A stretch of 37,436 nt of DNA from Actinomycetota bacterium (GTDB lineage: Bacteria > Actinomycetota > Thermoleophilia > Solirubrobacterales > Solirubrobacteraceae), in the NCBI GenBank assembly GCA_005798685.1, contig SYIT01000084.1, positions 1 to 37,436 on the forward strand, in the 5' to 3' direction. This document shows positions 1 through 9,028 of this stretch, piece by piece. Made by a program: the position numbers and the translations under genes. The notes under the pieces were generated by a model. The model worked only from the letters and a program-made list of their open reading frames with translations. It made no database searches and was not told the origin of the DNA. Position 1 is the stretch's first letter. Every line of letters begins with the position of its first letter.

Positions 1-213
1 CATCGAGCCGTGGCCGCCGCTGAGCACGAAGCGATCGCGATCGGGCCAATGCGGGTCGGTCGGATCAAAACGCATGATCTTCTGGAACAGCACGTAGGCA
101 ACCGGCGCCATTCCAAGCGGCAATCCGGGGTGCCCGGAATTTGCCTTCTGAACCGCGTCCATCGAGAGGGCGCGGATCGCATCAACTGATTGCTGGTCTA
201 GTTCGTCGCTCAC
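1..213 (-). CDS. tkt: Transketolase, N-terminal part (runs off the left edge)
   Basis: Manual reverse translation from GTG at 213: [71 protein letters not shown], a transketolase N-terminus ([27 protein letters not shown]). Absent from the ORF track. Confidence 0.93.
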   Translation of the reverse strand, partial: MSDELDQQSVDAIRALSMDAVQKANSGHPGLPLGMAPVAYVLFQKIMRFDPTDPHWPDRDRFVLSGGHGSM

Positions 214-272
214 AGCTACGGAGTATCCACTAGCGGGCCGACCGAGGTATTGCGACTCTGTGAAGGAACGAC

Positions 273-1169
273 TCAGTCGGACTTGCCCGACTTGGCCTTC
301 TTCTTCTCCCCGCCGCCGCTCCCGACTGCCGGCGCCGAACGAGCTGCGCGAAGCTCATAATCCTTGCGCACGCCGTGATCAGCCGTGGAAAGCACCTTGT
401 CGGCCTTCAGCGCGCGCGCGAAAGCCTCACGCGGGCCACGGCCGATCGCCGACATGACTTGATTGAGCGGGCCGACCGAGCGCGGCACGAAGACGTCGAA
501 GCGCGGTTGCCGCAGCGCCGAGAGAATCTCATCGGCGACGTCCTGCGGCAGCGCCTGCTTGACGGCGCGCGTCTCAGCGAGGCCACCGCCAAGCTCGGTC
601 TGAACTGCCACCGGCATCACGCAGGAAACCTCAACGCCGGTGCCGCGCAGCTCGGAACGGATCGCTTCACTCATTCCGACGACGTAATGCTTCGTGCCGC
701 AGTAAGTGGCGCCGTGGGCGTACCCAGCCTTGCCTGCCGCCGAGGCGATGTTGACCACGTGGCCGTGGCCGCGGGCAACCATCGAAGGGATTGTCAGGCG
801 GCAGCCGTAATCAACGCCGTAGATGTTGATGTCGATCATCCGCTTCGTCGTCGCCATATCCTCATTGAGGTAGGGGCCGAGCTGCATGATCCCGGCGTTG
901 TTGATGATCACGTCGATCGGACCGAGCTGCTCCTGTACCAAGGCTACGAAGGCCGAGAAGGAATCGAAGTCGGTGACGTCGAGCTGGAGTCCAACTGTGC
1001 CGGCGCCGATCTCGCCGGCGGTCTGAGCCGCGAGCGGGCCGTCGAGGTCGCCGATCGCAACCTTCATTCCGGCGCGCGAGAGAGTTTGCGCTGTGCTCTT
1101 GCCGATTCCGCGAGCACCGCCGGTGATCGCGACAATTTGACCTACGAGATTGCGTTCTTGCTTAGCCAT
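273..1169 (-). CDS. SDR family oxidoreductase
   Basis: TGGARGIGK cofactor motif, NNAG, YCGTKH active site. GAAGGAG Shine-Dalgarno-like sequence upstream of the ATG. Confidence 0.93.
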   Translation of the reverse strand: MAKQERNLVGQIVAITGGARGIGKSTAQTLSRAGMKVAIGDLDGPLAAQTAGEIGAGTVGLQLDVTDFDSFSAFVALVQEQLGPIDVIINNAGIMQLGPYLNEDMATTKRMIDINIYGVDYGCRLTIPSMVARGHGHVVNIASAAGKAGYAHGATYCGTKHYVVGMSEAIRSELRGTGVEVSCVMPVAVQTELGGGLAETRAVKQALPQDVADEILSALRQPRFDVFVPRSVGPLNQVMSAIGRGPREAFARALKADKVLSTADHGVRKDYELRAARSAPAVGSGGGEKKKAKSGKSD

Positions 1170-1232
1170 TTTGGTGCTCCTTCGGACGTCCTTCGGTAGT
1201 AAGTAAAAGCTACCGCAAGTCGGGCGATGGCA

Positions 1233-1835
1233 TCACTCTTCCTCGCCGCGCTCGGTCCAAGCGGGGCCGTCGTCGCGGTAGAGGTCGTCGCCGCCAAGGG
1301 CGGTGCTGAAGCTACGCCGCAGGATCTGGCGATCAAGTCTCCAGGAGCGGTTTTCGATGTACCAGAGGTCAAGTTCGATCCGCTCGTCCCACGGCAGCCC
1401 GGCGCGGCCGTTGACCTGCGCCCAGCCGGTGATGCCAGGACGAACGGTGAGCCGACCGCGCTGGCGCGGCGTGTACTGCTCAACCTGTGAGGCGACGGTT
1501 GGTCTTGGGCCGATGATCGCCATCTCGCCGCGCAGAACGTTGACCAGGTTCGGCAGCTCGTCGACCGAAGTGCGTCGCAGCAGGCCGCCGAGCCGAGTGA
1601 TGCGCTCGTCGCGTTCGCTGACCGCGAGGCCGGCGCCAAGATTCTCAGCGCCGCTGATCATCGTTCGAAGTTTGATCACTTCGAACTGGCGGCCGTCAAG
1701 GCCAACGCGGCGCTGGCGGAAAATCGGTGAGCCGCGCGACTCCAGCGGCACCGCGATCAGCGCCAGCAGCAGCAGCGGCGAAGTGATCACTAGCGCTGCC
1801 GCGGCAACGACGAGATCGAAGAGCCGGCGCAGCAT
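1233..1835 (-). CDS. Bacterial sugar transferase (initiating undecaprenyl-phosphate glycosyl-1-phosphate transferase type)
   Basis: MLRRLFDLVVAAAALVITSPLLLLALIAV...SPIFRQRRVGLDGRQFEVIKLRTM...DELPNLVNVLRGEMAIIGPRP...RPGITGWAQVNGR. The ATG at 1835 overlaps the upstream stop (TGATG). Confidence 0.92.
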   Translation of the reverse strand: MLRRLFDLVVAAAALVITSPLLLLALIAVPLESRGSPIFRQRRVGLDGRQFEVIKLRTMISGAENLGAGLAVSERDERITRLGGLLRRTSVDELPNLVNVLRGEMAIIGPRPTVASQVEQYTPRQRGRLTVRPGITGWAQVNGRAGLPWDERIELDLWYIENRSWRLDRQILRRSFSTALGGDDLYRDDGPAWTERGEEE

Positions 1836-2980
1836 CAACGCGTTCCCTCCGGCGGCGCCCAACCAGCCGGCGTTCCGTGGCGCAGGTAGTCCCACAGGCC
1901 GGCGCCGATCGACGCAGTGGTGAGAACGTAGTAGCGCGCGATCAGCAGTGGCCTCAATGGGATCACTGCTCCGAGTAGCGCCGCCAGCAGCAACAGCAGC
2001 TGCAGCGCCAGCGTTACGAGGTAGATGCTGCCCTGCCCGATCAGAATCAAATTGGCGACGAAGGTGACGATGTGGAGCGTCGGCGTTGCATAGCGCAGCC
2101 CGCGGTGGCAGTAGATCATCACCGCGTAGGGGAAGGAATAGCCGCGCGGTGACAGCAGGCCGCCGCGCAGGACGATCGGCCAAGCGTGGCTCATCATCCT
2201 GCGCTTGCGCGCAAACTCGCCTTCGACCGTCGGCACCATCTTCTCGCTGGCGCGCGCGCCGGGGGCGTAGAGCGCGCGGTGGCCGCGCTTAACGAAGTTA
2301 AACGGGAAGCTGAGGTCATGGCCCATCACAGGATCAACCTCGATGTAGTCGGCTCGCCGCACAGCGTAGATCGCGCCGTTGCCGCCGGTGACGGAGGCTA
2401 GCTGCGATTCACGCGCGCGCTGCCACATCTCCAAGCGCCAGTAGAGCCCCTCTTGGTTGCTTGAACCATCGGCGCCACTGAAGCGAACTTGGCCGCAGAC
2501 GTAGCCGACGCCTTCGAGCTCGAGCTCGCCGACCAGTAGGCGCAAAGCATCCGGCTCCCAGCTGGCGTTGGCGTCGGAGAATGCGATCACGGTAGAACGC
2601 GGGTCGCTGGCGGCGACGGCGGCATCCTGCGCGCGCACCTTCCCTCCCCACTCCAGCTCGAGGACTATGTCGGCGCCGGCGCTGCGGGCCTCGGCTGCAG
2701 TGTCATCCGGGGAACCGTCGCAGGCGACGATCACTTCAAGCCGGTTGGCCGGCCAATCGAGCTGGCGCGCGTTTGCGACGCGAGCGGCGATCACCGACTG
2801 CTCACGGTGGGCTGCGATGACGAGCGTGACGAAGGGCTCTTCGCCAGCCGCGATCGGCGGTGGCGCCTGGGCGCTGCGGCGACTCAGCTTTGCCCAAAGG
2901 CCGAGCACCAGTGGATAGCCGATTTGAGCGAAAACGAGCAGTCCCAAAGAGATCCAAAAGATCACTTCAACGACGATCAT
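1835..2980 (-). CDS. Glycosyltransferase family 2 (membrane-associated)
   Basis: N-terminal TM, FVTLVIAAHREQ, IVACDGSPDDT, FSDANASWEPDAL, and hydrophobic C-terminal helices. Confidence 0.85.
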   Translation of the reverse strand: MIVVEVIFWISLGLLVFAQIGYPLVLGLWAKLSRRSAQAPPPIAAGEEPFVTLVIAAHREQSVIAARVANARQLDWPANRLEVIVACDGSPDDTAAEARSAGADIVLELEWGGKVRAQDAAVAASDPRSTVIAFSDANASWEPDALRLLVGELELEGVGYVCGQVRFSGADGSSNQEGLYWRLEMWQRARESQLASVTGGNGAIYAVRRADYIEVDPVMGHDLSFPFNFVKRGHRALYAPGARASEKMVPTVEGEFARKRRMMSHAWPIVLRGGLLSPRGYSFPYAVMIYCHRGLRYATPTLHIVTFVANLILIGQGSIYLVTLALQLLLLLAALLGAVIPLRPLLIARYYVLTTASIGAGLWDYLRHGTPAGWAPPEGTR

Positions 2981-4083
2981 CGGCTTCGGCCACCAATCAG
3001 CTTTGAGTAGAGCTCAAGGTGGAGCGCTGCAACTCGATCCCAGTCGTAAAGCTCGCGCGCTGCGGCGGCCCCGGCGGCCAACCGTTGGCGGGCGGGCGCG
3101 TCGGCGAGCAGCCGCTGGAGCGAGCTGCGCAGCGCAGGCGCGTCACCGCTGGGAACGATTTCGGCCGCGCCGGCGGCAGCGATCTCAGGAAAGCCACCAA
3201 CGTCGCTGAGCAGCATTGGCACCCCGAAGGCGAGCGCCGTGAAGCAGACGCCTGAGTGATCAATTTCGCGGTACGCCAGCAGCGCGAGGTCAACGCGCTC
3301 GAAGAGAGCGGGAATCTCACGGTCCTCGACGAAGCGTTCGACGAACCGGACGTTGCTCGGCGCCGCGGCCTTCAGCGGCGCCGTATCCATCCGCGGCATG
3401 CCGACGATCCAAAGCTCGGCATTCTCGATCCCGCGCCAGGCCTCGATCGCCACATCGAGCCCCTTGTAGGGGCGCATCAAGCCGAAGCAGAGAACGACCG
3501 GCCCTTCAACCTCGGCCAGCTCGGGCGGCAGCGGCGCGCGGTCCTGAATCTCGGCAAGGTGAGTGAAGCTGCCGTGCGGGATTACGTGGCAGCGAGCGGC
3601 CGCAACGCCAAGCTCGCGCTGCAGCCGCTCGCTGCCGTCCTCGCTGTGGACGACGACCGCGTCGGCTCGCGCATAGGCGCGGCGCAGGCCGGCGATCTGG
3701 CCGGGGCGCGGCTCGCGCGGAACAACATCGTGGGCGGTAATTACGAGCGGGCGGTCGGTCGGCAGCAGCGAAGCGCCGAGCTGTGGCAGCGGCAGCCACT
3801 GGAAGTGGACGACGTCGGCGCGGCGCGCTGTGCGGCGGTAGCGCAGCATCTCTGGAAGCTCGGCCGCCAGCCGCGAAGCGGAGCGCAGCTTTGAGCCGGG
3901 TCGCCCACGCAGCATGCCGCCGAAGCACTGATCTACTTGATAACCGTCTGCGGCAGCGACATCGCCGTAGCTGAACGGGCCGCTGCAAAGCGTTACTTTG
4001 GCGCCCGCGCCTGCAAGCGCGGCGCAAAGCGCACGGTCGTACGGAGGCGTGTAAGCGGGAGGGTCGACGACGTGAATGCGCAC
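2977..4083 (-). CDS. Glycosyltransferase family 4 / GT-B type
   Basis: VRIHVVDPPAYTPPYDRAL..., LVITAHDVVPREP, VVLCFGLMRPYKGLDVAIEAW, FGVPMLLSDVGGFPEI. The track starts at TTG 4095; GTG at 4083 is preferred because it gives the natural VRIHVV start and lies 8 nt from a TATTGT box. Confidence 0.85.
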   Translation of the reverse strand: MRIHVVDPPAYTPPYDRALCAALAGAGAKVTLCSGPFSYGDVAAADGYQVDQCFGGMLRGRPGSKLRSASRLAAELPEMLRYRRTARRADVVHFQWLPLPQLGASLLPTDRPLVITAHDVVPREPRPGQIAGLRRAYARADAVVVHSEDGSERLQRELGVAAARCHVIPHGSFTHLAEIQDRAPLPPELAEVEGPVVLCFGLMRPYKGLDVAIEAWRGIENAELWIVGMPRMDTAPLKAAAPSNVRFVERFVEDREIPALFERVDLALLAYREIDHSGVCFTALAFGVPMLLSDVGGFPEIAAAGAAEIVPSGDAPALRSSLQRLLADAPARQRLAAGAAAARELYDWDRVAALHLELYSKLIGGRSR

Positions 4084-4103
4084 TGAGCAGCACAATACGA
4101 GTT

Positions 4104-5045
4104 GTGGCCGAAGTCGATCTCAGTTATTGCGTAGTCAACACCCAGCAGCGGGAGCTGCTGCTGCGCGCGCTTGACGCGATCGGGCGCGAGCAGGAAGCGC
4201 TTAAAATCACTACAGAAGTGCTTGTTCTCGACAACTCTTCGACCGACGGTTCGGCTGGAGCGGCGCGCGATCATCCGGTAGTTGACGACCTCGTGGTGCT
4301 CGAGCAGCGGGCTGGCAAAGCCGAGAACGACTCGATGCTGCTCGAGCGCGCGAGCGGCCGTTACGCGCTGCTATGCAACGAGGACACCGAACTTCAGCCC
4401 GGCGCCACGCAGGCGCTCTACGCAGCGCTTGAAGACAACCCTCAGGCTGCAGCGGCGGGAGCGAAGCTGCTCAACCCCGACGGTTACGCCCAGCCCAGCG
4501 CGTGGAGGTTCCCCGGGCCGCTGACGGCGCTGGCATCGGCGCTCTTCATCCATCACTGGACAACCGTTCAGAGCAGCGGCGAGATAACGAAGCCGGTCGA
4601 CTGGGCGCAAAGCGCTGCGCTGCTTGTGCGCCGCGATGCCGGAAGTCAGATTGGTTGGCTCGACCCGCAGTTCTTCGTCTACTCCGACGAGGTTGACTTC
4701 TGCAAGCGACTGGCCGATCAAGGCTGGCAGACGCTCTTCGTGCCAAGTGCGCAGGCAATCCACCACGAGCAGCTCTCGACCGGTGCGCTGCCGGAGAAGC
4801 GGATTGTTGAGCTCTCCCGCAACCGTGATCGCTACATGCGCAAGCATCACTCGCCGATCTCGGCGGCGCTGGTGCGCTGGCTGACGGCTTGGACCTATTC
4901 GCTGCGCGCGATCGCGGCGACCGTGCTGCCCGGCCACAACGCCGCCCGCTACCGCGCCCACGCGCGCGCATCGCTCCATCCCGATCAGGGCGAAGGGCTG
5001 CGCGAAGCGGCGCTCGATTACAACCGCGGCGGGCGCAGGCTGTAG
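4104..5045 (+). CDS. Glycosyltransferase family 2 (rhamnosyltransferase-like)
   Basis: DLSYCVVNTQQRELLLRALDAI, VLVLDNSSTDGSAGAA, LCNEDTELQPGATQAL, FVYSDEVDFCKRLADQGW. Confidence 0.87.
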   Translation: MAEVDLSYCVVNTQQRELLLRALDAIGREQEALKITTEVLVLDNSSTDGSAGAARDHPVVDDLVVLEQRAGKAENDSMLLERASGRYALLCNEDTELQPGATQALYAALEDNPQAAAAGAKLLNPDGYAQPSAWRFPGPLTALASALFIHHWTTVQSSGEITKPVDWAQSAALLVRRDAGSQIGWLDPQFFVYSDEVDFCKRLADQGWQTLFVPSAQAIHHEQLSTGALPEKRIVELSRNRDRYMRKHHSPISAALVRWLTAWTYSLRAIAATVLPGHNAARYRAHARASLHPDQGEGLREAALDYNRGGRRL

Positions 5046-6469
5046 CGAAGCGTCTGTAGTTCGCCAACCGTTACGACTCGAGCCAAGACCAACGCGGCGG
5101 CGATTGCCGCCAGCAGCAGTGAGCGTTCCACCAGCCCATCGATCCCGTCGTCGGGCAGCAGCCCGTTGCCGGCAACGCTGAGCACGGCGACGATGACGAC
5201 CAACGGAACGATTCTGCGCCATTCGAACGGCACCGTGAAAACTTTGCGAGTCAAGAGGAAGAGGACGACGAGCATCGCGATGTAGGCGGCGCAGAGGGCA
5301 ATCGCTGCGCCGACAACCCCCAGCAACGGCACCAGCCAGATCAGCAGCCCTACGTTGACGACGAGCCCCGCAGCGGCGGCCGGCAAGGTTCGGACGGTCA
5401 CCTTCGCGCGGCCGGCAATCGTCACCAGAACGAGGTAGAGGCCGTAGAGCGCCCAGCCGAGTGCCAGCCAAGGGAGGGCCTCGTTGGCGGCGAAAAAGTC
5501 GGGCGCTGTAAGTAGCCGCACCAGCCACGCGCCAAGCAGCGTGAACGCGGCTACCAGCAATGAGCTGACGACCATGTAGGCAGTAGTGACGCGGGCGTAA
5601 ACCTGCTGCGCGCGCTGCTCGTCGGCGATCGAGTAGGCCAGCGGCGGCCACGCCAGCTGGAAGGCACGGACGAGGATGATCACCGCTGTCGCAAGCTTCA
5701 CGGCCACCGAGTAGAGGCCGGCAGCGGTTGGGCTGTCGGCGCGAAGCAGGTAGGCGCGGTCGATCACGTTGAGCAGGAAGACGGCGGCGTCAGCAGGGAT
5801 CGTCGGCGCGCCATAGCGCAGCAGCGGCCCCAGCAGCAGCGGCCCGCGCGGAACGCCGACGTGCTCGCGCAGCACAAAGACCCAAAGACCAACCAGCACT
5901 GCCGCCGAGGCGACGTAGTTGCCGAGCACGTAGCCGCGCGCCCCCTCGCCGAGAAAGACGACGAGCGTGACGGTAAGCGAGACAGTCAAGATCACGTTCA
6001 CCGACGAGGCGATCAGATAGGCGCGGCGGCGATCACTCACGCGCAGCAGCGCATAAGCCATCTCCAAATTGGTGAAAGCCCAGATCCCGAAGACCCCGGC
6101 CGACATCAGCGGCGCGTCGGAGGTTCCAAGCAGCAGCTCAGAGAGCGGCGCGGCAAGCAAGATGCCGACTGCCAACGCCACTGTCGAGCTAATCAGCACG
6201 GAGCCGCTCGTCGTCCGCACAAGATGGCGGCGAGCGGCCTCTCCACCGGCCTCGTGCCAGTGGCGGATGAAGGCCTCGCCAAGGCCAGCCCGCAGCAGGA
6301 TGCTGGTGAGGATCACCAGCGTCAGAAGCGTCTCGGCGTAACCAAACTCAGCCGCCGTTAGCGAGCGCGTATAGAGCGGGAGCGTGAAAAGCGCCAGCAG
6401 CCCGGCCAGCAGGCTCGAAGCCTGAAACGCCATCCCTGAGGTCGCGAGCCGCTTAAGAATGCTGTCCAT
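5018..6469 (-). CDS. Oligosaccharide flippase family protein (Wzx/MATE-like, polytopic)
   Basis: 483 aa with many TM helices; MDSILKRLATSGMAFQASSLLAGLLALFTLPLYTRSLTAAEFGYAETL is typical of polysaccharide exporters. Confidence 0.88.
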   Translation of the reverse strand: MDSILKRLATSGMAFQASSLLAGLLALFTLPLYTRSLTAAEFGYAETLLTLVILTSILLRAGLGEAFIRHWHEAGGEAARRHLVRTTSGSVLISSTVALAVGILLAAPLSELLLGTSDAPLMSAGVFGIWAFTNLEMAYALLRVSDRRRAYLIASSVNVILTVSLTVTLVVFLGEGARGYVLGNYVASAAVLVGLWVFVLREHVGVPRGPLLLGPLLRYGAPTIPADAAVFLLNVIDRAYLLRADSPTAAGLYSVAVKLATAVIILVRAFQLAWPPLAYSIADEQRAQQVYARVTTAYMVVSSLLVAAFTLLGAWLVRLLTAPDFFAANEALPWLALGWALYGLYLVLVTIAGRAKVTVRTLPAAAAGLVVNVGLLIWLVPLLGVVGAAIALCAAYIAMLVVLFLLTRKVFTVPFEWRRIVPLVVIVAVLSVAGNGLLPDDGIDGLVERSLLLAAIAAALVLARVVTVGELQTLRYSLRPPRL

Positions 6470-6527
6470 CTAAAGGCGGACGCTACCCACCCGCGCGGTG
6501 GAGCCCCGCGCGGCTAGGCTGGCGGCC

Positions 6528-7598
6528 GTGAGTTCTCTAGCCAACAAGCGGCAGCCGATCTGCGTGCTGCTACTGGCACGCGAGCTGGAGCAGTTCATTC
6601 TGCGTGAGCAGGCCGAGGACCTGCTGCGCTCGCCAGCCGTTGTAGCTGTAGAACCGCCGCGCCTGCGCTACGGCGCGATCGCGCGGCTGCCACGGAGAGT
6701 CGGCTCGGCGCTGGCAGCGCGGCAGGCGAAGCGGCTCCTGAAGACGCTGCGCAGCGACCGCGGCGAGCCGCGCGTTGTCGTGATCTTCCACCCGCTGCAA
6801 CTGCCGCTGGCGCAGGCGATCCAAGCCGACTGCATGGGTTGTGAGATCTGGTACTCGCGCTGGGATCGCTATGAGCTCGCTTACGACGCGACGCCTGAGC
6901 GCCGCGAGCGCCTCGTCGAGCTGCACGAACAGGCATCAGAAGCCTCATCGCTGACATTCGCCGTCTCCGAGACTTTGGTTGAGATTGAAACGGCGGCCGG
7001 CCGCGAGGCGCTGCTGGTGACAACCCCCGCCGATTCGTTCCCAGCACCACAGATTGACGAAACGGTCGTTGCAGTCTCGCTCGGCCACCTTGGCTGGCGC
7101 ACCGACTGGGCGCTGCTGCGTGCCGTCGCCGAGCAGCTCAGCGAGCGGCTCGTGCTGCTGCTGATCGGCGACTGGCACGACGATGAATGCGCCAACGACC
7201 CTGACTTCGCCGCCTGCCGCGCCCACCCCAGCCTCGTCTGGCTCGGCCGCCAGAGCGACGAGCAGGCATCACGATTGATCCTCACCGCCGACGTTGGAAT
7301 CATTCCCTTCAAGCTTGAGCCCTTTAACGACGCCGGGTTACCGAACCGAATTCTCAAGTACGCGCGGCTCGGGCGCCGCACCGTGAGCCCAATGCTCTCC
7401 GGCGTTACAAGCTGGGCGCCCGCGGTTACGCGCGCAGCCGACGCCGAACAGTTCGCCGCGGCACTACTCGAGCAGGCCGGTGCGCGCACGCGGCCTGACG
7501 CCGAACTGCGCGAGTGGGCGATGGCGCAGACAGCCAGGCGCCAAAACGCACCGCTCTGGCAGCGGCTTGAACAGCTCGGCGTGGCGCGCGACAGCTAG
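6528..7598 (+). CDS. Glycosyltransferase (GT-B, family 4-like)
   Basis: VGIIPFKLEPFNDAGLPNRILKYARLGRRTVSP resembles GT-B donor-site motifs. The track starts at 6498; the in-frame GTG at 6528 is preferred, 7 nt after TAGGCT. Confidence 0.72.
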   Translation: MSSLANKRQPICVLLLARELEQFILREQAEDLLRSPAVVAVEPPRLRYGAIARLPRRVGSALAARQAKRLLKTLRSDRGEPRVVVIFHPLQLPLAQAIQADCMGCEIWYSRWDRYELAYDATPERRERLVELHEQASEASSLTFAVSETLVEIETAAGREALLVTTPADSFPAPQIDETVVAVSLGHLGWRTDWALLRAVAEQLSERLVLLLIGDWHDDECANDPDFAACRAHPSLVWLGRQSDEQASRLILTADVGIIPFKLEPFNDAGLPNRILKYARLGRRTVSPMLSGVTSWAPAVTRAADAEQFAAALLEQAGARTRPDAELREWAMAQTARRQNAPLWQRLEQLGVARDS

Positions 7599-9028
7599 CG
7601 GCAGCGGGCCCAGGCCGAGATTTGCCCGTGTTTGGTGATCAGCCTGAAGCCACGTGGCGCAAAGTCGGTGTCGACAGGCACTCCGTCAGCGCGGCCGTAG
7701 CGTTGATGCGTCTTGTCGCCGACGAAGACGAGCGCCACGCCGCTCGTCGGCGACACGTCGGCCCGAGCGACAACCGATCCGGCCGCTGAGTTACGGATCC
7801 AAAGCGAGTCCGGAATCAGCCCGAAAGCCGGGAGACTTAGCGGCCCACAGCGCAGCGCAGCGACCACCTTCGGATCGGCAAGGGTCGCCTCAAGGTCATT
7901 GTGGACGGCCGATATGTAGCGGATCTCTACGCCAGCGCGGCGGAAGATGTCAGTGCGGTGAACCGTGAAAGCAGCGCCGGCGATCACAACCGCTAATGCC
8001 GCCAGCGCCCAGCCCCGGCGCAGCCAGCTTCCGCGATCGAGCTCGGCCCAGCCTGCCAGCGCGTAACCGGCAAACAGCAGCAGAGTTATCGAGGGGATCG
8101 TAAGGTACCGCGGCAGCAGCGAGAGGCCGAAGATGCCAACGCAGATGAAGGTCAGAGTCCCGGTCGCGATTAGTCCCAGTGGAAGGTAGAACGACTTCGC
8201 CCTGCGTCTGAAGATCTCGATCAAGATGCCAACCCCGATCAGCATCAACTGCGGGTTGCGTATAACGCCTACCAGCGCGTCGATGAATGTCGCCGGCACT
8301 TTGGCGATGCCGCGCTCACGACCGAGTTCGGCGGCTAGGCTGCTGGTCGCCGTCAGTGCGTATAGCGGCTGGCCTACCGCCCACCAGTCGAAGAGTCCCC
8401 ACAGCAGCGGCGCGACGAGGACCAAGGCCAGCAGCCCGAGGTGCGGGCTGCGCCGCCCGCTGGAATAGTCCTTCGGCCAGCAGCACCAGAGCCAGTAGAT
8501 GCCTGCCAGAAGCCAAGCCTCAGGGCGCAGCAGTCCGGCCGCAGCGAGCAGCACCAGCACCGAGACACCGCGTCGTTTGCGCTCCGCCTCGAGCGCAGCA
8601 GCGACGAAGATCAAGGCCAGGAACGGCATGTCGGCGAAGCCGCGCGCGGCGTAGAGAATCAAGCTCAGGTTGGTCGCAACCAGCAGCGCCGCGACGATCC
8701 CCGGCCAAGCTCCGAATACAACGCGGCCGATCCGCCAGATCGCCCACGCACAGACGACCAGCGAGAGCGCACATATGAGGACCATCAGCTGAGCACTGTC
8801 GTCACCGACGATTGCTCCGAGGATCGCCGCGAGCAGCAGATAGAGCGGGTGAGCGGTCGGAGCTCGGTAGGCGTCTATCGCCGGAACCTGCCCGGCGAAG
8901 AACTCGCGGCCCCAGACGAGGTGGTAGTAGGCGTCGTAGCCCGGGTAGCTGCCCGCGAGCAACCAGACGACGATCGTCAGCGCCGCCGCCAGCGCCAACA
9001 CGATCAGTTCACGACGCGAGAAAGTCAC
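7595..9028 (-). CDS. Polytopic membrane protein, GT-C (family 39 / mannosyltransferase)-like
   Basis: Many TM helices; GYDAYYHLVWGREFFAGQVPAIDAYRAPTAHPLYLLL resembles the first lumenal loop of GT-C enzymes. Confidence 0.65.
   Translation of the reverse strand: MTFSRRELIVLALAAALTIVVWLLAGSYPGYDAYYHLVWGREFFAGQVPAIDAYRAPTAHPLYLLLAAILGAIVGDDSAQLMVLICALSLVVCAWAIWRIGRVVFGAWPGIVAALLVATNLSLILYAARGFADMPFLALIFVAAALEAERKRRGVSVLVLLAAAGLLRPEAWLLAGIYWLWCCWPKDYSSGRRSPHLGLLALVLVAPLLWGLFDWWAVGQPLYALTATSSLAAELGRERGIAKVPATFIDALVGVIRNPQLMLIGVGILIEIFRRRAKSFYLPLGLIATGTLTFICVGIFGLSLLPRYLTIPSITLLLFAGYALAGWAELDRGSWLRRGWALAALAVVIAGAAFTVHRTDIFRRAGVEIRYISAVHNDLEATLADPKVVAALRCGPLSLPAFGLIPDSLWIRNSAAGSVVARADVSPTSGVALVFVGDKTHQRYGRADGVPVDTDFAPRGFRLITKHGQISAWARCR

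Noticed and set aside
375-1199. 274-aa + strand ORF opposite the SDR gene
   Set aside because: Antisense mirror frame of a well-supported SDR gene; high-GC codon usage routinely opens such frames; no family motif.
1165-1200. Tandem GAAGGA repeats (CCGAAGGACGTCCGAAGGAG) before the SDR gene as a regulatory repeat
   Set aside because: Only two short copies; one is an ordinary Shine-Dalgarno sequence.
1836-2183. N-terminal extension of the sugar transferase ORF (track start 2183)
   Set aside because: Overlaps the upstream glycosyltransferase in another frame; the typical start MLRRLFDLVV lies at 1835.
4371-5651. 426-aa - strand ORF across the GT2/flippase junction
   Set aside because: Spans the antisense of one gene and an alternate frame of another; arginine/alanine-rich, no recognisable domain.
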